From Deltaproteobacteria bacterium (lineage in GTDB: Bacteria > Desulfobacterota > BSN033 > UBA1163), in the NCBI GenBank assembly GCA_018333535.1, contig JAGXTA010000045.1:1-47288 (forward strand): a stretch of 47,288 nucleotides of DNA. Reading direction: 5' to 3'. The translations under genes were made by a program, and so were the position numbers. Of this stretch, positions 31,790 to 39,478 are shown in pieces. Each line of letters starts with the position of its first letter. The stretch's first letter is position 1. Below the pieces are notes generated by a model, which was not told the DNA's origin, did no database searches, and saw only the letters and a list, made by a program, of their open reading frames with translations.

Positions 31790-32886
31790 AGGTCACCTTT
31801 CCCCATCTTGGCACGATGCACATCTTCTGCAAGGCGATTGCAGAGACTGCTCAGATTCCCTATGTTGTTCCTCCCGAAACCAGCCGTAAAACCCTGACCC
31901 TGGGTGCCCTCCACTCGAACGAGTCTATTTGCCTTCCCTTTAAGATCATCCTGGGGAATTTCATCGAGGCCCTTCAGTTGGGAGCCGATACGATTGTGAT
32001 GGTCGGAAGCGGCCCTCCCTGTCGCCTGGGACTCTATGACCTTGTCCAGAAGGTGATCCTCGAAGATATGGGGCTTCGCTACCGGTGGCTGACGATCCCG
32101 CCCCGGTTGACCTGGCAGGCCATCTGGAAAAATTATGAGGAGACGAAGGAGTTGAAGAAGGAATTAAGCTGGAAGAATATTCTTCTCTTTCCTTACGGAC
32201 TCCGTATGGGGTGGAAGAAGATGATGGCCTGCGAAGCGCTGGAAAAACTGGCGATGAAGGTCAGGCCGAGAGAGGTTCAAAAAGGGGAGACGCAGAAGCG
32301 ATTGAAGAAAGCCCTTTCAGGAGTGGATGAGGCCAGGACTCTGCGAATGCTCGATGAGACATTGCAGAGAGGGACGGCCCTGCTTCAAGAGACAGAGCAG
32401 GATTTTTCCCGGGCCCCTCTTAAGATTGCGATCGTGGGAGAGCTCTACACGGTGATGGATCCCCATATCAACCGGGGAGTGGAGCAGAAATTGGGTGAGC
32501 TGGGAGCAGAGGTGACTCGCACCTCCTGGTTTTCCACGCATATCCTGAGGAGCCTGAGAAAGAACAAGGCGGATCAAACCTCGGAGAGGATTCGATTCTT
32601 CGAGGCATCGAAGGCTTATCTCGGTTATGATGTGGGCGCGGAGTGCAACCTCTCCATCGGCGAGGCGATTGTGAGATCACAGGACGGATACGATGGGGTG
32701 GTCCATCTCATGCCCTTTGCCTGTATGCCCGAGACCACTGCCTCCGGAATTTTGACCCGTGTGGGAAAGGATTGGGACATCCCCATCCTTACGTTGATTC
32801 TTGATGAACAGGAGATCGAAGGCCGCATCCAGACCCTTCTGGAAGCCTTTGTCGAGATGTTACAATGGAAGAGAAAGGCCGCATAG
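31786..32886 (+). CDS. HgdB-like (2-hydroxyacyl-CoA dehydratase/CoA activase-associated) protein 1
   Basis: A 366-residue protein of the superfamily that holds the [4Fe-4S] subunits of 2-hydroxyacyl-CoA dehydratases, benzoyl-CoA reductases and double-cubane proteins. Three conserved-looking cysteines are in SICLPFK (Cys49), GPPCRLG (Cys79) and FACMPET (Cys313), the usual three-Cys cluster site. A central helical insert (about 120-220) separates two Rossmann-like lobes. It overlaps both neighbours, and the next gene encodes a second, shorter homologue. The two probably form a heterodimer energised by the activase at 34054. The reduced substrate is unknown. Confidence 0.8.
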   Translation: MKVTFPHLGTMHIFCKAIAETAQIPYVVPPETSRKTLTLGALHSNESICLPFKIILGNFIEALQLGADTIVMVGSGPPCRLGLYDLVQKVILEDMGLRYRWLTIPPRLTWQAIWKNYEETKELKKELSWKNILLFPYGLRMGWKKMMACEALEKLAMKVRPREVQKGETQKRLKKALSGVDEARTLRMLDETLQRGTALLQETEQDFSRAPLKIAIVGELYTVMDPHINRGVEQKLGELGAEVTRTSWFSTHILRSLRKNKADQTSERIRFFEASKAYLGYDVGAECNLSIGEAIVRSQDGYDGVVHLMPFACMPETTASGILTRVGKDWDIPILTLILDEQEIEGRIQTLLEAFVEMLQWKRKAA

Positions 32887-33872
32887 GCATTCCCAGGGCC
32901 CTGATGTTTTACCGGTATTTCCCCCTCTGGAAAGTTTTTTTCGAGGAGCTGGGCTGGAGGGTGATCGTTTCCGACGGATTGGGAAAGAGAGGGAAGCTCG
33001 TCTATTTTGAAGACAGCTGCCTCCCCATGAAACTGCTCATCACCCATTCGATGGATCTGAAGGAGAAAGTGGATCACCTTTTTATCCCGAGACTGGTCAG
33101 CCTCCACCGGTCCTATATCATGTGCCCCAAGTTCCGGGGGGCTCCGGATATCGTTCGCCTGGCCACGGAGGGAACCGTTTCGATCCTCGATGAAACAATC
33201 GATCTCAGGATGAGGGAACATTCGACGCTCCGAGCCTTGTTGAAGACCGGCAAGCGATTGGGCGTCACGGAAAAAGACGGGAAGAGGGCTTTTCAAAAGG
33301 CGGAGCGGTTCTTTTTAAATTTTCAGAAGGGATGGGAGGATCGGATCAATGGACTTCCCTTGAAACAGGTCTTTCATCTCGAATCTCCCGCACCGGCGAA
33401 AAACGAAGAAAAACCGTTCCGAGTGGCCTTCATCGGGCACCCCTACAATCTCTTCGATACGGATGTGAACAAGGATATCCTCTCTTTCGCCAGAAGCCTG
33501 GGGATGAGAATAATCACCCCGGATGGTCTTTCAGAGAAAGAGATCAATGCGCAGGTTTCAGAGTTTTCAAAGGAGATCTACTGGTCTTCGGGAAGGGAGA
33601 TCGTGGGCTCCCTGTTCCATTTCCTTTCGGGAGGAGTGGACGGAGTTGTCTTTCTTACGTCCTTCAAGTGTGGCATCGATGCCCTCCTTCAGGAGTTCAT
33701 CAGGAGGAGATTGAAATTAAAAGGAGGGGTTTCGATTCCCCTTCTCGTCCTCTCCCTTGATGAACATTCAGGAAGGGAGGGACTGACCACAAGGCTGGAG
33801 GCCTTCAGGGATGTGATAGAGCAACAAAAAATTCGAAATCCGAAGCACGAAATTCGAAACAATCCTAAATGA
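32865..33872 (+). CDS. HgdB-like/DUF2229 protein 2
   Basis: A 335-residue protein starting RIGIPRALMFYRYFPLWKVF, the DUF2229 signature of CoA-activase-associated proteins. Cysteines in EDSCLPMK (Cys52), YIMCPKF (Cys87) and SFKCGID (Cys269) match the three-Cys pattern of its neighbour, so each subunit could hold an Fe-S cluster. The last 20 residues are encoded by AT-rich repeat sequence (AAATTCGAAATCC...). The original C terminus may therefore have been extended by a repeat. It overlaps the preceding gene by 22 bp. Confidence 0.8.
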   Translation: MEEKGRIGIPRALMFYRYFPLWKVFFEELGWRVIVSDGLGKRGKLVYFEDSCLPMKLLITHSMDLKEKVDHLFIPRLVSLHRSYIMCPKFRGAPDIVRLATEGTVSILDETIDLRMREHSTLRALLKTGKRLGVTEKDGKRAFQKAERFFLNFQKGWEDRINGLPLKQVFHLESPAPAKNEEKPFRVAFIGHPYNLFDTDVNKDILSFARSLGMRIITPDGLSEKEINAQVSEFSKEIYWSSGREIVGSLFHFLSGGVDGVVFLTSFKCGIDALLQEFIRRRLKLKGGVSIPLLVLSLDEHSGREGLTTRLEAFRDVIEQQKIRNPKHEIRNNPK

Positions 33873-33990
33873 CCAAATTTCAAATGTTCGAAGCAAAAAT
33901 AGTTTAAGACATTTGGATTTTGAAAATTTGAATTTGTTTCGGATTGGTCCAAGACGGACGCTTCGCCCGATATTCGAATTTCGGATTTAG
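33826..33990. repeat. AATTCGAAATCCG-type repeat region
   Basis: Short words such as AAATTCGAAA, TCCGAAGCACG and ATTTGGATTTTGAAA recur here in both orientations. The region spans the last codons of the HgdB-like gene and the gap before the activase. Similar AT-rich words occur near 42380-42430 and 42600-42660. Confidence 0.45.
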
Positions 33991-34053
33991 ATGTGAAGGG
34001 AAGTTTGAAAAAACAAAAGACGATTTAAAAAAACAGGCCAAGGTATAATTTAA

Positions 34054-35019
34054 ATGGCACTTTATCTTGGTATTGATGTCGGCTCCATTACGGCGAAGAT
34101 GGTTGTGATTGACGAAGGAGATGGGGTTTTAGCGGAAGTCTACCTCCGTAACAACGGCCGTCCTCTCGAAACGATCCAGCAGGGATTGGAGATCCTCTCC
34201 TCCCGGTTAGGTGAAAAGGCCTCCATCGATGGGGTGGCGACCACGGGCAGTGCCCGGCATCTGGCTGCTTACCTCGTAGGAGCGGATCTCATTAAGAATG
34301 AGATCACCGCCCATTCCATCGCTGTGATCGATCTCTTTCCGGAGGCGAAGACCATCTTCGAAATCGGAGGACAGGACTCGAAGGTGATCGTCTTGAGGGC
34401 GGGAGTGGTCGTCGATTTTGCCATGAATACGGTCTGCGCCGCAGGCACAGGTTCTTTTTTAGACCAGCAGGCCGCACGGCTCGGTATCTCCATTGAGGAG
34501 TTTGGAAGGCTTGCTATGCAAGCTAAACATCCTGTCCGGGTTGCCGGACGTTGCACTGTCTTCGCCGAAACGGACATGATTCATAAACAGCAGATCGGCC
34601 ATTCCGTTGAAGACATCGTCGGAGGGCTTTGTGACTCCCTGGTTAATAATTATCTGAACAACGTCTGTCGCGGCAAAGAACTCCTTTCTCCGATTGTCTT
34701 TCAGGGAGGGGTGGCCGCCAATGGGGGAATCCGGAAAGCCCTTGAGAAGGAGCTGGAAACGGATCTGATCATCCCGAAGCATTTCGGTCTGATGGGCGCC
34801 ATCGGTGCGGCCAAATTAGTGAAGAGGGTGAAACCTGTCCGGACCCAATTCAAAGGATTTGAACTCTCCCGGAAATCCTGTTCGACCCGGGGATTCGAAT
34901 GTAGTGAATGCGAAAATCAATGCGAGGTGGTCGAGCTCCTGGTCGATCGGGAGGTGGTTGCCTGCTGGGGAGACCTCTGCGAGAAGTATCGCAAGTCTTC
35001 AGGTCTTATCACCGGATAG
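34054..35019 (+). CDS. Acyl-CoA dehydratase activase (BadF/BadG/BcrA/BcrD ATPase family)
   Basis: A 321-residue ASKHA-fold ATPase. ATP-site motifs are LGIDVGSITAKMVVID (residues 4-19), EIGGQDSKVI and GGVAANGGIRKAL. Cys128 (NTVCAAGTG) and Cys167 (GRCTVFAE) match the two cysteines by which the HgdC homodimer bridges a [4Fe-4S] cluster. It would use ATP to push a low-potential electron into the HgdB-like pair upstream. A Cys-rich C-terminal tail (CSTRGFECSECENQC, then ACWGDLC) goes beyond HgdC and may hold another metal site. It lies 181 bp after the HgdB-like genes, so separate initiation is possible. Confidence 0.9.
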   Translation: MALYLGIDVGSITAKMVVIDEGDGVLAEVYLRNNGRPLETIQQGLEILSSRLGEKASIDGVATTGSARHLAAYLVGADLIKNEITAHSIAVIDLFPEAKTIFEIGGQDSKVIVLRAGVVVDFAMNTVCAAGTGSFLDQQAARLGISIEEFGRLAMQAKHPVRVAGRCTVFAETDMIHKQQIGHSVEDIVGGLCDSLVNNYLNNVCRGKELLSPIVFQGGVAANGGIRKALEKELETDLIIPKHFGLMGAIGAAKLVKRVKPVRTQFKGFELSRKSCSTRGFECSECENQCEVVELLVDREVVACWGDLCEKYRKSSGLITG

Positions 35020-35043
35020 TCTTATGGTCAATTGGAGTTAAGA

Positions 35044-35955
35044 ATGGAGGAGCGCCACGTCCGGTCCTTAAACCGATTTATCTACCTTTTCCTCTTTCGA
35101 TTCTGTTCAACCCTGATCCCTCGATCTGTCCAAAAATTCTTCAGTGTGGTCGTGGGAGATATCTTCTATCTCCTGATGAAAGAGACGAGAGGCCATGTCA
35201 GGGAAAATATCGAGGGAATAAGTGGGGGAAGGTGGTCGAAGAAGAAGGTCGATGTGTTGACCCGGAAGACCTTTCAAAACTATGGCCAGTACCTTCTGGA
35301 CTATATGGTGATGCACCGCCTCCAGCCTTCCAATAAGGATCAATGGGTCGAAGAAGAGGTGGGAGGCCATTGGATGATCGAAGCTCTTCAAGGAGGGAAA
35401 GGGGCCATCTGTATCACGCCTCATCTCGGAAACTGGGAGATAGGAGGGTTGCTCTTCTCCTTTAAGGGAGGAAGGCTCAATGTGCTCACGCTGGACGAGA
35501 GGGATCTGGACACGAAATCTTTTCGGGAGGAGATGAGGAGGAGAAGGGGGATCAAAAATATTTATATTGACCCGAAGGATGATTCTCCGTTGGCGGTGAT
35601 CGATGCGGTCAGGGCCTTGCGGGAGAATGAGATCGTGGCGATGTTAGGAGATCGAATCGAGACCCAGAAGACGATGGTCCTTGATTTCTTCGGAAGGAAG
35701 ACCCCTTTTCCCATTGGGGTGGCGATTCTCGCCATGGCCACCGGCGCGCCGGTGCTTCCGGTCTTTGTGGTGATGGAGAAGAGCCGAAAATATCGAGGCA
35801 TCATCGAAACCCCCATCCATTTCGATGCCACTGCAAGGAAAGACCGGGAAGCAGTCCTTCGAAACGGGATGGAAAAATTGATTAAAAAATTTGAGGAGTA
35901 TATCGAAAAATACCCGGATCAATGGTATAATTTTTATTCTTATTGGAAGCAATAA
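35044..35955 (+). CDS. LpxL/HtrB-type lysophospholipid acyltransferase
   Basis: A 303-residue membrane-associated acyltransferase. A hydrophobic N-terminal segment (about 8-45) is followed by the acyltransferase motif TPHLGNWEIGG (HxxxxE type; here H-L-G-N-W-E near 122-127). MLGDRIETQKTMVLDFFGRK follows near 201. The family transfers acyl chains from ACP to lipid A precursors or other lipids. The ATG at 35044 is chosen because GGAG lies 7 nt upstream; an in-frame TTG at 35032 has no such site. An acyl carrier protein gene follows at 36041. In aryl-polyene-type clusters a similar acyltransferase attaches the finished chain to a lipid. Confidence 0.85.
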   Translation: MEERHVRSLNRFIYLFLFRFCSTLIPRSVQKFFSVVVGDIFYLLMKETRGHVRENIEGISGGRWSKKKVDVLTRKTFQNYGQYLLDYMVMHRLQPSNKDQWVEEEVGGHWMIEALQGGKGAICITPHLGNWEIGGLLFSFKGGRLNVLTLDERDLDTKSFREEMRRRRGIKNIYIDPKDDSPLAVIDAVRALRENEIVAMLGDRIETQKTMVLDFFGRKTPFPIGVAILAMATGAPVLPVFVVMEKSRKYRGIIETPIHFDATARKDREAVLRNGMEKLIKKFEEYIEKYPDQWYNFYSYWKQ

Positions 35956-36040
35956 AGGGTTCAAGGGGTCCAGTGAAAATCCACTCTAACCCTGGAACCC
36001 TCGAATCCTTGAATCCTATTTTTGTCAAAAGAGGAGAAAC

Positions 36041-36313
36041 ATGGCTGAAGCGAACAATGACCTGATCGAGAAGCTTAAACAACTGATCATTACGAGATTG
36101 AAACTTGCGGATCTGACGCCTGATATGATCGAGACTGACGCCCCCCTTTTCGGCGAGGGGCTCGGACTGGACTCGATCGACGCCCTTGAACTGGTCCTGG
36201 GCCTGGAGAAGGAATTCGGAGTGATCATCCCGGATGCGGAGGTTGGGAGAAAGGTTTTTCAATCCGTCAGGACCATGGCCCAGTATGTCGTGGATCAAAA
36301 AGAGGGTTTCTGA
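36041..36313 (+). CDS. Acyl carrier protein
   Basis: A 90-residue carrier protein. Ser45 in LGLDSIDALEL is the 4'-phosphopantetheine attachment site, within the usual four-helix pattern. The sequence (FGEGLGLDSIDALELVLGLE) resembles carriers found in aryl-polyene and similar type II clusters more than housekeeping AcpP, which is more acidic and usually about 78 residues. AGAGGAG is 6 nt before the ATG. It probably tethers the acyl chain handled by the acyltransferases, thioesterase and FabG encoded around it. Confidence 0.9.
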   Translation: MAEANNDLIEKLKQLIITRLKLADLTPDMIETDAPLFGEGLGLDSIDALELVLGLEKEFGVIIPDAEVGRKVFQSVRTMAQYVVDQKEGF

Positions 36314-36358
36314 AAAAACATAGAAACCCCTAATCAGAGGTCGTTGATATAGGTTTCA

Positions 36359-37285
36359 ATGACCTCAAAAAGAGATAGCCTAATGGGAAGGACGGCTTTC
36401 TGTTTTCCCGGTCAACTTCAAGAGAGGCCAACCCTAAAAGAAGACCATCCTCTGAGGAGAGATCCCCATTTTAAAGAATGGGTGGAGAGGGCTTCTCATC
36501 AGACCTCTTTTGATCTCCTCAGTTTTTCATTTAAGGGCGAGGAGACCGGGTTCAATCTCAAGCTACAGATAGCGACCTATCTTCTCTCGATGATCCACTT
36601 CTCCCGGCTCCGGGCAGAGGGGTGGGTTCCGGATATCATCACGGAACACAGCATGGGAATTTATGCTGCATTAGCCGCCTCTGAGGCGATCACCTTCGAG
36701 AAAGGTTTATGGATCACCGAATCGATCGGAAGGATTCTCGAAAGAGAGGGAACCTCTTCCGGAGGAGCCATGGCGAGCATCGTGGGACTTGCGTTCAGAG
36801 AAGTTGAAAAAATCAACCAGGACCTGAATGGGTTCGGTCTTTCCATCGCCAATTATAACGGTTCGAAGCACTTCGTCCTTTCCGGAAAAGAGGAGGGGAT
36901 AGAGAAAGCCATTGCTCTCGCTCTTTCAAGGAAAGCCATCTCTGCCGCCCGGCTTACATTCAATATAGGGCTCCATTCTCCCAGTCTCTCCGGTTTAAGC
37001 GAGGAGATACAGGCTCTTTTGGAAGAGATAGAGATTCGGCCACCTAAATTTCCCATCCTCAATCACTGGACCGTCAGGCCGTTGAAGAGAGAGGAGATTA
37101 AAGACTTTCTCTCCCAGGAGATCGGGCAGCCTGTCTATTGGGACCGGTGTGTGGAGTGGCTGATCAAGGAAGGGATTAACCAATTTATTGAAGTCGGGCA
37201 TCGAGCCACTCTGACCAAATTGATTCGATGGATCGATCGGGAAGTGGAGGCTTTCTCGGCGGGAGATCGGCTATTGAATAAATGA
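36359..37285 (+). CDS. FabD-like acyltransferase lacking the malonyl-binding arginine
   Basis: A 308-residue protein with the malonyl-CoA:ACP transacylase fold. It has FCFPGQ near the N terminus, nucleophile Ser98 in EHSMGIY and His206 in LHSPSL. The Ser-His spacing (108) matches E. coli FabD (109). Counting from the serine, the position of FabD Arg117, which holds the malonyl carboxylate, is Ile123 here. The usual GHS is EHS. It should therefore handle a monocarboxylic acyl group rather than malonyl (inference). Start at 36359 or 36383; neither has a strong ribosome-binding site. Confidence 0.8.
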   Translation: MTSKRDSLMGRTAFCFPGQLQERPTLKEDHPLRRDPHFKEWVERASHQTSFDLLSFSFKGEETGFNLKLQIATYLLSMIHFSRLRAEGWVPDIITEHSMGIYAALAASEAITFEKGLWITESIGRILEREGTSSGGAMASIVGLAFREVEKINQDLNGFGLSIANYNGSKHFVLSGKEEGIEKAIALALSRKAISAARLTFNIGLHSPSLSGLSEEIQALLEEIEIRPPKFPILNHWTVRPLKREEIKDFLSQEIGQPVYWDRCVEWLIKEGINQFIEVGHRATLTKLIRWIDREVEAFSAGDRLLNK

Positions 37286-37346
37286 GTCTTATTGAAATTG
37301 GCTTTATTAAACAGGTGAAACCTTTGATTTGAATCTTTTCTTATGG

Positions 37347-37433
37347 TGTCATTCCCGTGAAAACGGGAATCCAGATTAGCTTTTGTGCAATAAACTAAAG
37401 AATCCCTGGATTCCTGCTTCCGCAGGAATGACA
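37347..37433. repeat. TGTCATTCC inverted-repeat element, copy 2
   Basis: 87 bp. Left end TGTCATTCCCG-TGAAAA-CGGGAATCCAG and right end CCTGGATTCCTG-CTTC-CGCAGGAATGACA form mirrored ends. Related to 22749-22850 and 42455-42564. It lies between the acyltransferase and thioesterase genes. Confidence 0.75.
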
Positions 37434-37458
37434 TTCCTAATGGTCAGAAGGAAGATTT

Positions 37459-37881
37459 ATGAAATACCACGAAACAACCATTCAGGTTCGATTCTATGAA
37501 GTGGATGCCTATGGAGTGGTCTGGCATGGACACTATGTGGGCTGGTTTGAGGTGGGCCGGAATGAATTGACAGAAAGATTTCATATGGGTCCCCTTCAAC
37601 TCAAGGAGAAGAACCTTTTAGCTCCTGTGGTCGAATTGAATTGTGAATATAAATTCCCGGCCACTTTTGGAGAGTCCCTTCTCATTCAGACGACGATGGA
37701 AAGGACCGAAGTGGCGAAACTGATCTTTCACTATCGGGTCCTCTCACAGGGAAACGGAAAGGTACTGGCCACAGGCTCCACGACCCATGTTCTCACCGAC
37801 CTTAACGGAAATCTTCTCTACCGTGTTCCTCCGGAGGTGCTTCAAAGAATCGAGGAAATGAGGAAGTATTTAGAGGTGTGA
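37459..37881 (+). CDS. Hotdog-fold acyl-CoA/ACP thioesterase (4HBT family)
   Basis: A 140-residue single hotdog domain. The catalytic motif is VDAYGVVWHGHYVGWFE (Asp16 in the position of the 4-hydroxybenzoyl-CoA thioesterase nucleophile or base). It probably releases an acyl chain from CoA or from the carrier protein encoded at 36041. A comparable thioesterase is part of aryl-polyene clusters. Upstream GAAGGAAG lies near the ATG. The gene follows a repeat element, so it may or may not share a transcript with the acyltransferase. Confidence 0.88.
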   Translation: MKYHETTIQVRFYEVDAYGVVWHGHYVGWFEVGRNELTERFHMGPLQLKEKNLLAPVVELNCEYKFPATFGESLLIQTTMERTEVAKLIFHYRVLSQGNGKVLATGSTTHVLTDLNGNLLYRVPPEVLQRIEEMRKYLEV

Positions 37882-37884
37882 CTA

Positions 37885-37968
37885 ACAGTTCGGAGTTGTG
37901 AGTTCGCCCGCCTGCCAAGCCCTGGCAGGCAGGGAGTTCGGAGTTTAAAATCCGCAATCCAAAATCCT
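37885..37968. repeat. GTTCGGAGTT cluster with GC-rich hairpin
   Basis: Contains AGTTCGGAGTT twice and the stem CTGCCAAG-C-CCTGGCAG, then AATCCGCAATCC words leading directly to the ATG at 37969. This leaves no ribosome-binding site for that gene. Confidence 0.5.
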
Positions 37969-39396
37969 ATGAAGATTCTTCTCATTGATCCTCCTCACCG
38001 GCTCTTTCCGGGTCTTCGAATGTGGACCCCTTCTTTTGGCCTTCTTCAGTTAGGGGCATATTTGGAGAGGGAAGGAATAGAAGTCCAGATCATTGATGCG
38101 ACCACGCTTACAAACTCCTGGAAGGATATTGCTTCTCTCGTTTCCACATCAAAGGCGGATGTGATCGGGATCACCTGTTCAGCCACCGGCCTCTCTCCTG
38201 AAGCGCTTCAGACCATCCACCTCTGCCGGAAACTTTCTCCTCATTCCTTCATTGTCGCAGGCGGAGGCCACTTTACGCTGATGGCAGAATCGATCCTTCG
38301 AGAGATGGAGGAGCTGGATTACATCGTTCTGGGAGAAGGGGAGATCGCTTTTTCCCAACTTCTAAAGAACTTATCGAATGGAGAAGATGGAAAGAATGTT
38401 AAGGGAATCGCTTATCGGGACAATGGGAAGGCCGTCCAGAACGGAAGGCAGCCGATCATTCCGAATTTAGACTCTCTTCCTCTTCCCGCCTACCATCTCA
38501 TTGATATGGAGAGCAACGCTTACTACTGGCATGGGATGGGAAGAAGGGCTTTCGGTCTCTCCACCAGCCGTGGCTGCGGGGATCGCTGTACCTACTGTTC
38601 CGAGACGAGGTTTTGGGAGGGGGTCTGGAGGGGCCGGAGCGGCAAGAAGGTAGTCGAAGAGATTTCCTGTCTCTATCACCAACACGGAAAGAGCCTTTTT
38701 GTCTTTAATGAAAATACGTTCAACTGGAGCCGGAGAAGGGTAGAGGAGTTTCTCGATGAGCTTGGGAGGTCAGGACTGCGCATCCACTTCTGGTTTCAAT
38801 CCCGGATCAAAGACATCCTTCGGGATGAGGATCTCATTCCGGAGATGAGACGCCTCGGCCTCTATGAGGTGATGCTCGGGATAGAAAGCATCCATCCGGA
38901 TGTGCTCGATCGATATGAGAAACAACAGTCAAGGGAGATGGCACAGAAGGCGATCGATATCCTGAAAAAGAATGATGTTATGGTGATGGCCAATATCATG
39001 TTCGGGGACTGGAATGATTCCGAGGAAACCCTCAAGGAGGTTTTTCAATTTGTCAAAAAGCAGAGCGATTTTCTCGTCCTCACGATGACCACGCCTCTTC
39101 CCGGGACGAGATACTTTGAGGAGGCGGAACGGTTGGGAAGGATCCGGGAAAAGGACTTTGGGAAGTATGATTTCATGCATCCCATTATGGATACGAAGTT
39201 CTTATCGGCAGAGGAGGTTCATCGGCTTCATCAGGCTTATTTGAAGAAGTATTATACTCAACCGAGAATCCTTCTGGGGGGTTTCTTCAACCCGAACCCC
39301 TTCAAACGAATGGCTTACCGGCTGATTCTCCGGTATGTCTGGGAGAATGCAACCCAGAGGCCCTGGAGGCAACCGAATTTAGAAGAAGAACCGTAA
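37969..39396 (+). CDS. B12-binding domain radical SAM protein 1
   Basis: A 475-residue enzyme. An N-terminal cobalamin-binding Rossmann domain (ILLIDPPHRLFPGLRMW to about 140) is followed by the radical SAM core with CGDRCTYC (Cys203, Cys207, Cys210). A C-terminal helical region of about 70 residues ends it. The layout is that of class B methyltransferases and BchE-like enzymes. No DxHxxG corrinoid motif is seen, so cobalamin would bind base-off without a His ligand, as in other members. It is the first of three such genes in 4.4 kb. Methylation or ring chemistry on an acyl chain is plausible but unproven. Confidence 0.88.
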   Translation: MKILLIDPPHRLFPGLRMWTPSFGLLQLGAYLEREGIEVQIIDATTLTNSWKDIASLVSTSKADVIGITCSATGLSPEALQTIHLCRKLSPHSFIVAGGGHFTLMAESILREMEELDYIVLGEGEIAFSQLLKNLSNGEDGKNVKGIAYRDNGKAVQNGRQPIIPNLDSLPLPAYHLIDMESNAYYWHGMGRRAFGLSTSRGCGDRCTYCSETRFWEGVWRGRSGKKVVEEISCLYHQHGKSLFVFNENTFNWSRRRVEEFLDELGRSGLRIHFWFQSRIKDILRDEDLIPEMRRLGLYEVMLGIESIHPDVLDRYEKQQSREMAQKAIDILKKNDVMVMANIMFGDWNDSEETLKEVFQFVKKQSDFLVLTMTTPLPGTRYFEEAERLGRIREKDFGKYDFMHPIMDTKFLSAEEVHRLHQAYLKKYYTQPRILLGGFFNPNPFKRMAYRLILRYVWENATQRPWRQPNLEEEP

Positions 39397-39478
39397 GTAG
39401 TGAGTGGTCAGTAGCCAGTTGTCAAAAAAGATGTAAAAAAATACAAGGGACAAAAGACAACGGACAAAGGGTTTAATT

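Noticed and set aside
34044-34049. TATAAT just before the activase ATG at 34054 as a fourth leaderless promoter
   Set aside because: No acceptable -35 lies 16-18 bp upstream, the predicted start would fall inside the start codon, and an AAGG sits 10 nt before the ATG.
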